A stretch of DNA of 55,409 bases from Verrucomicrobiota bacterium (GCA_025353105.1 JANXRG010000004.1:1-55409); one strand, 5' to 3'. Positions 1 to 9,149 are shown, counted from the stretch's first letter. Made by a program: numbers and translations. Notes: generated by a model not told the origin, from the sequence alone.

Positions 1-625
1 GCGGCTGATTCCGTCGGTTCGGAGAGCCGATCCGACGCCGTCGGCCAAGGTTCTCGTGGTCATCGGATGGACCGGCATGCGCGGCATCGTGACCTTGGCC
101 GCCGCCATCGCTCTGCCGGCGCTGACGGCCAGCGGTCAGCCGTTTCCGCAACGCGACCTGATCGTCTTTCTCTCGTTTGCCGTCATCCTGGCGACCCTCG
201 TGGTGCAAGGCCTGACGCTTCCCCCGATGATTCGCGCCTTCCACCTGAAGGACGACGGCGAAGCGGAACGCGAGGAACGCGAAGCAAGGATCCACGCGGC
301 GCGGGCGGCAATCGGCAACCTGGAAACGCTCGCCATTCACGACGGCAGCGAGTCGCCGCCCGATGCGCTGATCGCGTCGTTTCGCGCGCGGTATCAACAG
401 AAAGTCGACGAGCTTCTCCGCGACCAATTCGACGCCGAGGTGGCGACCGACGCTTCGCCGGCGAGCCGCCTCCCGGTCTTTCCGTGGATTCAACGTCTGC
501 GTCTTTCCGGGCTGCAGGCGGAGCGCCGCGCGATCATTGACCTGCGTGGACACGGAAAAATGGGAGACGAGGTCATGCACAAGATCGAACGCGAACTCGA
601 TCTCGAGGAAAGCCGGCTGAAATGA
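1..625 (+). CDS. Na+/H+ antiporter, CPA1 family (3' part)
   Basis: The 5' end lies outside the window; the reading frame is open from base 2. The visible part begins with the last membrane segments of a monovalent cation/proton antiporter. The GMRGIVTLAAAIALP stretch is the conserved late transmembrane motif of NhaP-like exchangers. A further hydrophobic helix follows (LIVFLSFAVILATLVVQGL), then a cytoplasmic tail of about 120 residues rich in Glu and Arg, as in many bacterial NhaP proteins. It would exchange Na+ or K+ for H+ across the inner membrane. The cation cannot be predicted from this fragment. The next gene is convergent on the other strand. Confidence 0.85.
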   Translation, partial: RLIPSVRRADPTPSAKVLVVIGWTGMRGIVTLAAAIALPALTASGQPFPQRDLIVFLSFAVILATLVVQGLTLPPMIRAFHLKDDGEAEREEREARIHAARAAIGNLETLAIHDGSESPPDALIASFRARYQQKVDELLRDQFDAEVATDASPASRLPVFPWIQRLRLSGLQAERRAIIDLRGHGKMGDEVMHKIERELDLEESRLK

Positions 626-647
626 ATTATCGCGGGGAGCGTGCCCG

Positions 648-2906
648 CTATGGCGCCGCCGTGAGCAACGCCACGAAACTCGCGTCGTTCCGCGCGAAAT
701 CCCACCGGCTGTCAGCCCTCAGCTCGTGGATCGTGAGGTAGCCGGGCTCCGACAGAAGATGCCGGATCAACGTCGTCGCCTCGTCCCGTTGCCCGGCCCG
801 CAGCAATACCTCCGCGAGATCGACCGCGCGATCCGGACCATCGACCGGTTCGCGATCCATCGAGACGAGCGCGGCCGCCGCCCGGGCGGCGGGCACCGCT
901 TCCTCCGCGCGACCGCACGCCGCGTCGACCCGCGCGAGCGAGCTCTTCGCACGTGCATCATCGGGGTACAGCGCCAATTGCGTCCCGAGCACCGCCCGGG
1001 CTGTCTCATACTGCTTTCGAGCGGTCTCCCTGTCACCCTGCGCTGCGGCCAGAATTCCGAGCAGCATGGCTTTCGGCCAGAACGTGCTGCGGTCGTGCAC
1101 GGCAAAGTCCTCGGGCATTGATTCCGTCAGGCGCCGCGCCTCGTCATAGTCGCGCGAGAAGAACCGGTAGGCGAACACGGAGGCGAAGTTTTCCTCATCG
1201 ACCATCTGCTCAGGCCGCAGGCGACGCGTGAAGTCGGCCAGCCCGGAGAAATCGCCCTTCCAACGAAACAGAATCCACCCGCGGTTCGCCACGTACGCCG
1301 GCTTTTCCTGCGCCAGGTAAGACGCACGTTCGAAAACTTCCGCCGCTTCCGCGTAACGCCGCACAACCTCGTAGGTCACCCCCAAATCGTAGAGGCAGGC
1401 GGCGGTATTCGGCTCCAGTTCGCAAATCTTCTGCGCTGACTCGATGGCCTCCTGCCACTCGTGCTGGCGTTTTGCCACGATGCCGAGCATGCCGTGGATG
1501 TCGACGTCGCCGGGGTCGAGATTGCGCGCCCGTCGGAGCGCTTGCAGGGCCTTCCGATCCTCCCGCCGACAACGAAAATAGTACTCACCAAGGGCGAGCA
1601 TGGCCCTCCCCAACCCCGGCCGCAGGCGCACCGCTGTCTCCGCTTCGCGCCGCGCCAGCTGAGCCCCCGCCTCGCTGCGATCGATATACGACCAGAACAT
1701 CTGACTGTGCACGCGCGACAACTCGGCGTGCGCCAAGGCGTAGCCCGGCTCGAGCGAGACGGCGCGCCGGAACAACTCGAGCGCCTGCGCGTACCCTGCC
1801 GCCGTGCGCTGCCGCAGGCTCACCTCCATCCCGCGACGAAAGAAATGCGCGGCCTCGAGATTCGAGGTTCCGTCGACCTCGCGACGTGACGTGCGCGGCG
1901 CGGCGTAGCCCAACGCCATGCCTCCCGCCACCAACAGACAGGCGAGACCGGCCAGCACCGCGCCCGGGCGTCGACGCAACCATTGCCGCGCACGCGTCGG
2001 CGCGGAAAGCCGATGATCGGTCGGGCGCAGGCCCACGAGCCAGCGCTCGAGATCGTTCGCCACGCCGAGGGCCGACGCATAGCGCTGTGCGGGATCGGGC
2101 TGCATGCAGCGCTCGCAAATCCATTCCAAATCGCGTGGCAGCGTTGGATCTCGATCGCGCAGGCGCGGCGGCGACTCCTCGGCCGCGCGTCGGAGTACCG
2201 TCAGCGCATTCTCACCGGGAAAAGGTCGACTGCCGGTTAACAGCTCAAACAGGATGACCCCAAGACTGTAGACATCGACTCGCGGCGTCAGCCGATCACC
2301 GCGACCCGCCGCCTGTTCCGGTGCGACGTATCCCGCCGTGCCCAGCACGACGAGCGAACGCGTCAGCTCCCCGGGGTCCTGCACCCAGCGGGCCAGGCCG
2401 AAATCCGTCACCATGGGCTCGTTGCCGCGGTCGAGGAGCACATTCGCCGGTTTGAGATCGCGGTGCAGCAGGCCGCGTTCGTGCGCGTGGTGAATCGCCC
2501 GCGCAATTTTCGCGACGACGGCGGCGGCCCCGATGACGTCACCGCGCAAACGCGGCAGCGCATCCGCGAGGCTGCCGCCCTCGGCGAATCGCATGGAGAA
2601 GTACGGAAGGGAGCCGGTCTCGCCGACCTCGTACACGCGCAGGATTCCCGGATGATTCATGCTCGCGGCCGCCTCCGCTTCCCGGCGGAAGCAGGCGCGC
2701 AGATCCGCCGAGCCCGCGAGCGCGGGTTGCATCATCTTCACGGCCACAATCCGATTGGTTCCGCGCTGGCGCGCGCGATAAATGACGCCCATCCCGCCGC
2801 GGCCGATTTCTTCCAGCAGCTCGTAGTCGGCGAATCGACGGCCCGGCTGCGGGGTGTTCGCATCGCCCGCCGCGGGACGTTCAGGTGGCGGCGAGGAGTC
2901 AGTCAT
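648..2906 (-). CDS. Membrane Ser/Thr protein kinase with TPR domain
   Basis: A 752-residue Hanks-type kinase. Residues about 27-290 form the kinase: glycine loop GRGGMG at 35-40, ATP-binding Lys57, catalytic HRDLKPAN at 148-155 and DFG at 168-170, so it should be active. A single transmembrane helix at about 314-334 is followed by a long C-terminal region built of TPR-like helical repeats (about 350-740), which should lie outside the cytoplasm and bind peptides or wall components. This kinase-TM-TPR layout is common in Verrucomicrobiota and Planctomycetota. It is convergent with the antiporter, and its start at 2906 faces the tRNA across a 270-bp gap. The substrate is unknown. Confidence 0.9.
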   Translation of the reverse strand: MTDSSPPPERPAAGDANTPQPGRRFADYELLEEIGRGGMGVIYRARQRGTNRIVAVKMMQPALAGSADLRACFRREAEAAASMNHPGILRVYEVGETGSLPYFSMRFAEGGSLADALPRLRGDVIGAAAVVAKIARAIHHAHERGLLHRDLKPANVLLDRGNEPMVTDFGLARWVQDPGELTRSLVVLGTAGYVAPEQAAGRGDRLTPRVDVYSLGVILFELLTGSRPFPGENALTVLRRAAEESPPRLRDRDPTLPRDLEWICERCMQPDPAQRYASALGVANDLERWLVGLRPTDHRLSAPTRARQWLRRRPGAVLAGLACLLVAGGMALGYAAPRTSRREVDGTSNLEAAHFFRRGMEVSLRQRTAAGYAQALELFRRAVSLEPGYALAHAELSRVHSQMFWSYIDRSEAGAQLARREAETAVRLRPGLGRAMLALGEYYFRCRREDRKALQALRRARNLDPGDVDIHGMLGIVAKRQHEWQEAIESAQKICELEPNTAACLYDLGVTYEVVRRYAEAAEVFERASYLAQEKPAYVANRGWILFRWKGDFSGLADFTRRLRPEQMVDEENFASVFAYRFFSRDYDEARRLTESMPEDFAVHDRSTFWPKAMLLGILAAAQGDRETARKQYETARAVLGTQLALYPDDARAKSSLARVDAACGRAEEAVPAARAAAALVSMDREPVDGPDRAVDLAEVLLRAGQRDEATTLIRHLLSEPGYLTIHELRADSRWDFARNDASFVALLTAAP

Positions 2907-3046
2907 ATCTTCCGGTGTTATTTCAGCGCACGGTCACGAGACGGGCAATGCTCTTCTTGCGCGGACGGTTAACCAAGCTGTCGCTCTTTCGATCCGGCCT
3001 TCACCAGTGACAGGTCGGAACGGCAATGGAGAATGCGCGGACGGCA

Positions 3047-3122
3047 GACCCAACGCGTCGCTGCCGCGACGCGCTGGTCCGGGGTGCGCTAACTCCGGTC
3101 TGCGTCGGGTCGACGTTGGGTC
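3047..3122. repeat. Three-armed palindromic structure upstream of tRNA-Ile2
   Basis: GACCCAACG (3047-3055) pairs with CGTTGGGTC (3114-3122). Between them are three hairpins: CGTCGC/GCGACG (3056-3061 with 3066-3071), CCGGGGT/ACTCCGG (3079-3085 with 3092-3098, one G-U pair) and CGTCG/CGACG (3103-3107 with 3111-3115, sharing two bases with the closing stem). The segment has no coding potential that I can see. It could be a dispersed structured repeat or an unrecognised RNA. No second copy was seen in the window. Confidence 0.5.
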
Positions 3123-3139
3123 CCGAAACGGTTTTACAA

Positions 3140-3174
3140 ATTGCGCCTGCGCCTGTTTGCTGCGCCAGCGCAAT
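3140..3174. repeat. Hairpin abutting the tRNA-Ile2 gene
   Basis: Two 13-nt arms (3140-3152 and 3162-3174) match at 11 of 13 positions as an inverted repeat around a 9-nt loop. The hairpin ends two bases before the tRNA. It may be a processing signal of the tRNA precursor or part of the structured segment upstream. Confidence 0.45.
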
Positions 3175-3176
3175 AC

Positions 3177-3249
<73 letters not shown>

Positions 3250-3295
3250 CCCCTCCCCGGAGCGCCTGCGCGATGATCCCTCCTATTCTTTTCCC

Positions 3296-4744
3296 ATGAG
3301 CCTCATCACCCACCCCAAGCCCGGCGAATATGATTTCGTCGTGGTCGGAGGCGGGAGCGCCGGCTTTGCTGCGGCCCGGACCGCGGGATCGCTCGGCCTC
3401 TCGACGCTGGTCATCGAGGGCGGCGTGGAAGTGGGCGGACTTTGCATCCTTCGCGGTTGCATGCCGAGCAAGACGGTCATTGAATCGGCCAATCGCATGG
3501 TCGCTTTGCAACGCGCGGCCGAGTTCGGCCTGCGCGCGGACAATCTTCAGGTGGTTGCCCCGGAAATTCTCGCCCGGAAGCGTCGCCTGGTGACGGAGTT
3601 CGCCGACTACCGAAAGGGCCAGCTGCAGGCCGGGGCGTTTGATTATCTCCGCGGCATGGCTCGCTTTGAGGACGACCACACGGTCTCGATCGATTCGCAG
3701 GACGGCATGCCGCTCGGCCACGCCCGCGCGAAGACGATCCTGCTCGCCACCGGTTCGCGCGTTTCGCGAGTGGATCTTCCCGGCCTTGCGGAAGTTGGTT
3801 TTCTCACGAGCGACGACGCCCTCGAACTTTCGGAAATCCCAAAATCCATCATCGTCCTCGGCGCGGGGCCGATCGCCGTCGAGGCCTCTCATCACCTTTC
3901 GGCCCTGGGCGCAAAGGTAACGGTCATCAATCGAGGCGAGCACCTCCTCCGTGAAATGGATCACGATGTCGCGTCCGTCGTGCAACGAGCGCTCGCGCAT
4001 CGCGGACTGATTTTTCATCTCGGCACAAAACTGATCGCCGTCGAACGCACCGCCGATGGATTCAAGCGCGTTCGCTTTTCGGATTCGCACGGCGAGCACG
4101 CGGTGCAGGCCGACGAGATCCTGTACGCGCTCGGACGCGAACCGGGGCTTGACGGACTCAAACTTGAAAACGTCGCCGGCCTGCCGCGATCTGAGCGCGG
4201 CCGGCTCGTCGTCGGGCCGGATCAAAGCGCCGGACTGCCGCATCTTTTTGCCGCGGGCGATGTGGCCGGTCCGTATGAGATTGTTCACCTTGCGATCCAG
4301 CAGGGCGAAATCGCGGCGCGCAACGCCGCTCGCCGGTTGGGAAAGCTCTCGTCGCCAATCGAAGCGATGGACTACCGCGTGAAAATCTTCTGCATGTTTG
4401 CGCAGCCGCAGATTGGGGCCGTCGGCCTGACCGAGCGCGAGGCGGCGGAACAGAAACTCGATGTCGCGGTCGCAAGTTACGCCTTCGCCGATCACGGTAA
4501 ATCGATGATCATGGGCGAGACGGAGGGATTCGTGAAGCTGATCGCGGAACGCGCGACCGGCCGGCTCGTCGGCGGCGCGGTGGTGGGGCCGGATGGGTCC
4601 GAGCTGATTCACGAAATTGCCGTGGCGATGCATTTTCACGCGACCGCGCGCGACCTGTCCCATGTGCCGCATTACCACCCGACGTTGAGCGAGATCTGGA
4701 CGTATCCCGCGGAAGAGCTTGCCTCGCTGGGGGCCGGCGGGTGA
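3296..4744 (+). CDS. Dihydrolipoamide dehydrogenase-like flavoprotein disulfide oxidoreductase
   Basis: A 482-residue class I pyridine nucleotide-disulfide oxidoreductase. It has the FAD-binding GGGSAG motif at 18-23, a redox-active CxxxxC pair (Cys50 and Cys55 in GGLCILRGCMPSK), an NAD(P)-binding segment near 185 (VLGAGPIAVEASHH), the second FAD motif FAAGDVAG, and a C-terminal dimerisation domain with the HPTLSE active-site His-Glu motif. Family members are lipoamide dehydrogenase, mercuric reductase and related enzymes. The C-terminal motif favours a lipoamide-dehydrogenase-like reaction, but no 2-oxoacid dehydrogenase genes lie nearby, so the physiological disulfide substrate is uncertain. 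Confidence 0.88.
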   Translation: MSLITHPKPGEYDFVVVGGGSAGFAAARTAGSLGLSTLVIEGGVEVGGLCILRGCMPSKTVIESANRMVALQRAAEFGLRADNLQVVAPEILARKRRLVTEFADYRKGQLQAGAFDYLRGMARFEDDHTVSIDSQDGMPLGHARAKTILLATGSRVSRVDLPGLAEVGFLTSDDALELSEIPKSIIVLGAGPIAVEASHHLSALGAKVTVINRGEHLLREMDHDVASVVQRALAHRGLIFHLGTKLIAVERTADGFKRVRFSDSHGEHAVQADEILYALGREPGLDGLKLENVAGLPRSERGRLVVGPDQSAGLPHLFAAGDVAGPYEIVHLAIQQGEIAARNAARRLGKLSSPIEAMDYRVKIFCMFAQPQIGAVGLTEREAAEQKLDVAVASYAFADHGKSMIMGETEGFVKLIAERATGRLVGGAVVGPDGSELIHEIAVAMHFHATARDLSHVPHYHPTLSEIWTYPAEELASLGAGG

Positions 4745-4797
4745 TTCATCCGCGTTGAGCCGTTGACACCATGCCCGCTCGAACCCGATAGTCCGGC

Positions 4798-5397
4798 GTG
4801 CTTCGTTTCTTCCCGCAAAAGCAAAATCCCGATGAACCGGGGGCCGAAGACACTACCATCCCCGCGCCCAACCCCAGCGAAAGCGCTGAAGCCACACGTC
4901 AGATGGTTTTTCTTCCGTCCACGAAGCCCACGTCCTCCAATCCCAACCCTACTTTACCCGCCATGGCCGATAGCCTCACCAAAAACATCCTCTCCAAAGA
5001 CGTCGAAATCAAAGGTTCGATCAAATTCACCAATGAACTGGTTATCGACGGCAAGATCGAGGGCGAGATCATTTCCGATGGCAACCTCACCGTGGGCGAG
5101 AACGCTGACATCCGCGGCGAGATCAAGACCAAGTCCGTGACGGTCTTCGGCAAGATTCACGGTAACATCACCGTCGCCGAACGTTGCGAGCTCAAGGCGC
5201 GCGCCCAGCTGGTGGGCGACCTCAAGGCCGCCCGCGTCATCATCGAGGAAGGCGCCACCTTCGTCGGCAAGTCGGAGGTCTCCTCCGGCGGCAAGATTGC
5301 GGCCTCCGCCGGCGTCACACCCGCGGGCGGCTCATCCAAGAGCGAGCCAGTGCCGGTCGCTGATCCCGCCAAAGCCACCGCCACCTTCGGGCGCTGA
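4798..5397 (+). CDS. Bactofilin
   Basis: A 199-residue polymer-forming cytoskeletal protein. The central part (about 60-165) is a run of short beta-strand repeats (IKGSIKFTNELVIDGKIEGE and onward), the right-handed beta-helix typical of bactofilins, which assemble without nucleotides into filaments that organise envelope growth. I chose the GTG at 4798 because the resulting N-terminus MLRFFPQK resembles the hydrophobic, positively charged membrane-targeting peptide of bactofilins. ATG codons at 4903 and 4963 are alternatives that would remove it. The tail after residue 165 is low complexity. A second bactofilin-like gene follows 24 bp downstream, probably in the same transcript. Confidence 0.88.
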   Translation: MLRFFPQKQNPDEPGAEDTTIPAPNPSESAEATRQMVFLPSTKPTSSNPNPTLPAMADSLTKNILSKDVEIKGSIKFTNELVIDGKIEGEIISDGNLTVGENADIRGEIKTKSVTVFGKIHGNITVAERCELKARAQLVGDLKAARVIIEEGATFVGKSEVSSGGKIAASAGVTPAGGSSKSEPVPVADPAKATATFGR

Positions 5398-5421
5398 CGC
5401 GCTCGCACCGGGAGGTGTCTC

Positions 5422-6375
5422 GTGGCGCAATCCGGCCAAAAGATCAACGTTCGCTGCCCGCACTGCGGGCATGAGCAGTCGGAACCGCGCATCGCGAAGT
5501 CCACGTATTGTCGCGCCTGCAGCGAATACTTCACGATCGATCAGGCCCTCCGCGCCGCGAAGGCCGCGTTGCCGCCCACCCGCGTCGTCATCCCCGAGGC
5601 GGAGCAGCTGACCCGCGGCACGTCGACGGTGCCACTCGACGCCCCGACGCTGCGCGAGCCGGATGAGGTCCCGAAGCCGGGCAGCGCAGCGCCGTCCACG
5701 ACCCTCTCGCATCTCCGGCTGAAGTTTGGGCAGTATTTCCGCGGACCAAACAGCCTCGTGGTCCGCTGTTTCGAATGCGGCGGAGAACACGAGGTCGCTG
5801 CGGCGGCGCAATCCGCGACCTGCCGGCATTGCGGGGCATACGTCGATCTGCAGAACTACAAGATCAACGGCAGCTTCAGCCGCGACATCAAGACCTGCGG
5901 CTCACTGCTTGTCCTGGCCCGCGCCGACCTGGCCAGCAGCAAGGTCATCTGCGGATCCGCCACGCTGTACGGAAAGGTCCGCGCGAATCTTTACTGCTCC
6001 GGCGACGTGGCGGTCCGATACGACGGGAAAATCTTCGGGGAAATCGAAGGGCGTAATCTCCACGTCGAAAAAGGCGCGAACGTGGAATTCGTCCGGCCGC
6101 TGAAGTTCAGCTCGGCAGACATCGAAGGCATCATGGCGGGTCAGATTCTTTCCGACGGTCACGTCATCATCCGCCGAACCGGCCATCTCACGGGCGCCGT
6201 GACCGCGAAGGCATTCACGGTTGAGCAGGGCGGCCTGTTCGAAGGCGAGTTGACGATCAGTCCCCACGAATCGATCGAGTCCGCGCTGCAATTTCCCCAT
6301 TCGATGGCCGACGCCGCCAAACAGCCCGAATTGCCTGGGTTGGACACCGAAAGAGTCGCTCCCGAACGCGGGTGA
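5422..6375 (+). CDS. Zinc-ribbon bactofilin-like protein
   Basis: 317 residues. The start is the GTG at 5422, preceded by a strong ribosome-binding site GGGAGGTG at 5410-5417. Two Cys4 zinc-ribbon modules are visible: CPHC plus CRAC near residues 12-34, and CFEC plus CRHC near 115-140. The C-terminal half (about 145-285) shows bactofilin-like beta-helix repeats (ICGSATLYGKVRANLYCSG and further turns). It is probably a partner of the upstream bactofilin, co-assembling with it. The zinc ribbons could bind protein or nucleic acid; their role is unknown. Membership of the bactofilin fold is by eye. Confidence 0.75.
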   Translation: MAQSGQKINVRCPHCGHEQSEPRIAKSTYCRACSEYFTIDQALRAAKAALPPTRVVIPEAEQLTRGTSTVPLDAPTLREPDEVPKPGSAAPSTTLSHLRLKFGQYFRGPNSLVVRCFECGGEHEVAAAAQSATCRHCGAYVDLQNYKINGSFSRDIKTCGSLLVLARADLASSKVICGSATLYGKVRANLYCSGDVAVRYDGKIFGEIEGRNLHVEKGANVEFVRPLKFSSADIEGIMAGQILSDGHVIIRRTGHLTGAVTAKAFTVEQGGLFEGELTISPHESIESALQFPHSMADAAKQPELPGLDTERVAPERG

Positions 6376-6393
6376 CGGGCCCTCCTTCTCGCA

Positions 6394-6417
6394 CCGGCTT
6401 CCGGCCGGGTGGGCTTT
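6394..6417. terminator. Possible terminator between convergent genes
   Basis: A short stem CCGGC/GCCGG (6394-6398 with 6404-6408) sits between the stop codons of the convergent neighbours and is followed on the + strand by a broken T-rich stretch. The T tract is weak. Confidence 0.25.
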
Positions 6418-7237
6418 ACTTTGCCGGGGGTGTGGCGGCCGGTGTGCTTTCCGATTTCGGCGCCGGCAGCACCGGCTTGGTGATCACTGGTGCGATCGCG
6501 GGCGGGCTGTCGGGCTTGGGGGTGGCAGGCGCCGGATTGACGACTGCGGCAGCGGCGGGCGCCGTGGCGACGACCCGCACGAAGCGTTTCTCCTGCTCCG
6601 CCTGCATGGCGGGCGCGGATCCTGGATAGCGGGCCATCACATCATCGAGGAACCGCCGGGCCTCGGTACTATTGCCGCGAAATTTGGCGATGTTCGCCCG
6701 GGCGAGCAATGCGAGCGGGACCGCAAAATCATTTGCCGCTCGCTCGCTCGCGGTCTTGAAGGCGGCATCCGCCTGGTCCAATTTTCCAGCCGCTTCGAGA
6801 TTCGCACCCAGCGCCAGCCAAGCCGCGCTCACGAGCGGATAATCGGGAAAATTCTCGGTTAACGCCTTCGCGCTCGCCGCCGCCGCCTCGTATTCCTTCG
6901 CCTCGGCCTGCCTCTGCGCGAGGACGAGGTACGCATTTCCGGCCACCACCGAACTCGGGTGATCGGAGATGACCTTCTTTAACTCGTCGATTGTCTTTGC
7001 GGCCGACAGCTGGGCATTGGCGGAGCCCAGCGCGTTCGCGCGGAAATAGAGGAAGAGCGTGTAGCCAAGAATCGCGGCCAGCACGAGGACCAGCGCGCCG
7101 ATGACCTTCATCTTGTGCCGATCCCAAAAAATTTCCGCCTCGAGACCAAGATCCGGACGCGTTGCGCCGGGCGTGGGCGAAGCGGTGGAACGGGGCGGCG
7201 GGGTGACGTTGGAGGAACGGCGGGAACTCGGGCGCAT
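6416..7237 (-). CDS. TPR-like single-pass membrane protein
   Basis: 273 residues from the ATG at 7237. A longer form from a TTG at 7357 would overlap the end of cysK and add an unconvincing Arg/Pro-rich leader. A Pro/Ser-rich N-terminus precedes one transmembrane helix (about residues 44-64), then alpha-helical repeats of TPR type (about 75-215) and a Pro/Ala-rich tail. The layout resembles YfgM-like proteins that sit in the inner membrane with periplasmic TPR domains and help envelope protein biogenesis; that functional link is inference. It follows cysK on the same strand. Confidence 0.7.
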   Translation of the reverse strand: MRPSSRRSSNVTPPPRSTASPTPGATRPDLGLEAEIFWDRHKMKVIGALVLVLAAILGYTLFLYFRANALGSANAQLSAAKTIDELKKVISDHPSSVVAGNAYLVLAQRQAEAKEYEAAAASAKALTENFPDYPLVSAAWLALGANLEAAGKLDQADAAFKTASERAANDFAVPLALLARANIAKFRGNSTEARRFLDDVMARYPGSAPAMQAEQEKRFVRVVATAPAAAAVVNPAPATPKPDSPPAIAPVITKPVLPAPKSESTPAATPPAK

Positions 7238-7353
7238 AAAAGGGAAAAGCGAACCGGGAGAGTCGGGGCGCCGCCCCGCGCCGTCAAGGAACTCTTCCAG
7301 GCCCGCGACCTTCGTCGGTCGTCGTCTCTGCGCACGACCTCCGGGGACGGGCT

Positions 7354-8325
7354 TCAACCGCCCACTTCAGCGCGCGCTTCCGCTGCCAGGGCGGTGCTGA
7401 GGTAACGTTCGCCCGTCGAGCAGGCCACCGTGACGATCAACTTGCCCTTGTTCTCCGGACGTTGGGCCACCTGAATCGCCGCGTGGACATTCGCGCCGCT
7501 GCTGATGCCCGCGAGGATTCCCTCCTCCTTGGAAAGTCGGCGTGCCATCGCAAAGGCGTCGTCGTTGGAAACGGTCAACACTTCGTCAACCTGCCCAAGG
7601 TGCAGATTCTCCGGCACGAATCCCGCGCCCGTCCCCTGGATCTTGTGCGGTCCGGGCTTGACCGGTTCGCCGCGCATCGTCTGGCCGATGACCGCCGAGT
7701 CGACCGGTTCCACCGCGATGGCTTTGAATCCGGGTCGGCGCGGTTTGATCACTTCACTCACGCCGGTCAACGTGCCGCCGGTGCCGACGGCCGCGATGAA
7801 GATGTCGATTTGTCCGTTCGTATCGGCCCAGATTTCCTCGGCGGTCGTGAGGCGGTGAATCTCCGGATTTGCGGGGTTTTCAAACTGGCCCGGGCAGAAC
7901 GAATGCGGCGTGCTCGCCACCAGATCCTTGGCTCGTGCGATCGCGCCCTTCATGCCCTCCGAGCCTGGGGTCAGCACCAGCTTGGCGCCAAGCAGCGCAA
8001 GCAAAGTGCGACGCTCGAGACTCATCGTTTCCGGCATGGTCAGGATGAGTTTGTAACCCTTGGCGGCAGCCACGAACGCCAGCGCGATGCCGGTGTTGCC
8101 GCTGGTCGGCTCGATGATCACCGTGTCCGCCGTGATCTTTCCGGCCTGCTCACCGGCTTCAATCATCGAAAGCCCGATCCGATCCTTCACGCTGCCCAGC
8201 GGATTAAAATATTCGCACTTCAGCGCAATCGTCGCCTCCAGCCCCGCGGTTACCCGGTTTAATTTCACCAGCGGCGTCCGCCCAATGGTTTCAACAATGC
8301 TGTTGTAAATGCGTCCGGTGCTCAT
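7354..8325 (-). CDS. cysK: Cysteine synthase A (O-acetylserine sulfhydrylase)
   Basis: 323 residues, the usual length for CysK. A PLP fold-type II enzyme that makes L-cysteine from O-acetylserine and sulfide in the cytoplasm. The PLP-binding lysine lies in [10 protein letters not shown], the substrate loop is [10 protein letters not shown], and the phosphate-binding glycine loop GTGGTLTG and the C-terminal GISSGAN motif are present. I used the ATG at 8325 ([10 protein letters not shown]), which fits the family N-terminus; the open frame continues upstream without homology. No Shine-Dalgarno sequence is obvious. Its promoter region is shared with the divergent pterin dehydratase gene. Confidence 0.95.
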   Translation of the reverse strand: MSTGRIYNSIVETIGRTPLVKLNRVTAGLEATIALKCEYFNPLGSVKDRIGLSMIEAGEQAGKITADTVIIEPTSGNTGIALAFVAAAKGYKLILTMPETMSLERRTLLALLGAKLVLTPGSEGMKGAIARAKDLVASTPHSFCPGQFENPANPEIHRLTTAEEIWADTNGQIDIFIAAVGTGGTLTGVSEVIKPRRPGFKAIAVEPVDSAVIGQTMRGEPVKPGPHKIQGTGAGFVPENLHLGQVDEVLTVSNDDAFAMARRLSKEEGILAGISSGANVHAAIQVAQRPENKGKLIVTVACSTGERYLSTALAAEARAEVGG

Positions 8326-8463
8326 GATTTTAGGGGGTTGGGGGGATATTCGATAGACAACTCCGAGTTTTTGGCGGCCGGACAATGACGTCAAGGGACA
8401 ACGCGGTGGTGACAAATAAAAATCCCGGCCTTGAGCCGGTCCCGGAAATTCCGCGAGCGATCG

Positions 8464-8489
8464 TTTGCACTCGCTGCAATGAGTGCTAG
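8464..8489. promoter_or_regulatory. CIRCE-like inverted repeat
   Basis: TTTGCACTC (8464-8472) and GAGTGCTAG (8481-8489) each match the HrcA operator half-sites TTAGCACTC and GAGTGCTAA at 8 of 9 positions. The spacer is 8 nt, whereas the consensus CIRCE has 9. It lies in the divergent cysK/pterin dehydratase intergenic region, 52 bp before the latter's start. Neither gene is a classical HrcA target. Confidence 0.3.
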
Positions 8490-8541
8490 AACGCACTTCG
8501 ATTCGCTCCTTTTCCGCCGACCTCATCCCAATCCTTTTGCC

Positions 8542-8829
8542 ATGTCCGACGTCATTTCCGCCTCCGAGCTCAAAACCTATCTGAAGCAAATCCCCGTCTG
8601 GGAGCACGACAAGAAGAAGATCGAGCGCGTGTTCGAGTTCGACGACTTCACGTCCGCGATCGATTTCGTGAACTCGGTCGCCGAGATCGCCGAGGAGTCG
8701 GAGCATCATCCCGACATCGAAATCAAATACAACAAGGTGAAACTCACCCTGACCACCCACAGCAAGGGCGGCCTGACGGAGCAGGATTTCGAGGTGGCCG
8801 AGAAGATCGATACGCTGACGGACGAGTGA
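8542..8829 (+). CDS. Pterin-4a-carbinolamine dehydratase
   Basis: 95 residues from the ATG at 8542 ([14 protein letters not shown]), the usual size of the family. The signature [20 protein letters not shown] followed by [10 protein letters not shown] is the conserved catalytic region of PhhB/PCD proteins, with the active-site His pair. The enzyme dehydrates 4a-hydroxytetrahydrobiopterin in the recycling of pterin cofactor. No phenylalanine hydroxylase gene is near, so it may serve another role, as in many bacteria where PCD supports molybdopterin or folate metabolism. Confidence 0.9.
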   Translation: MSDVISASELKTYLKQIPVWEHDKKKIERVFEFDDFTSAIDFVNSVAEIAEESEHHPDIEIKYNKVKLTLTTHSKGGLTEQDFEVAEKIDTLTDE

Positions 8830-8847
8830 TTCGCGGAGCTCATCTTC

Positions 8848-9039
8848 GTGAGCGCTGAATTCCCAAGCCCGAGCGACGCACCGCCGGCCGGTCGTTGGTG
8901 GGCGGGCTGGTTGGTCGTCGCGCTCGCCGTGGCAACGTGGTGGATCGTGGACCGCGCTGCCCAGCCGCCACCGCCGCCCCCAGCCAAGGCCGCGCTGGCG
9001 CCGGCCATCTCCGCCTTGGAACCGACGCCGCACCCATGA
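8848..9039 (+). CDS. Small single-pass membrane protein
   Basis: 63 codons from a GTG at 8848 with a GGAG 9-10 nt upstream. One transmembrane helix (about residues 17-35, rich in Trp) is followed by a Pro-rich tail. No homology recognised. It starts 18 bp after the pterin dehydratase stop and could be co-transcribed with it. Being short and low in complexity, it could be spurious. Confidence 0.4.
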   Translation: MSAEFPSPSDAPPAGRWWAGWLVVALAVATWWIVDRAAQPPPPPPAKAALAPAISALEPTPHP

Positions 9040-9149
9040 GGGCCGTGCGCCCCGAGTAAGACTTCGTGAAACTTAGCCGCCCGCTTGAGCAGCCCGCAAA
9101 CTCACGCGCTGTGTCGTCGTAATACCGAAGCTGGATCGCGCCTAACGCA

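Noticed and set aside
7238-7357. A longer N-terminus for the TPR membrane protein
   Set aside because: The added residues start at a TTG that overlaps the end of cysK and have no homology; the ATG at 7237 gives a better N-terminus.
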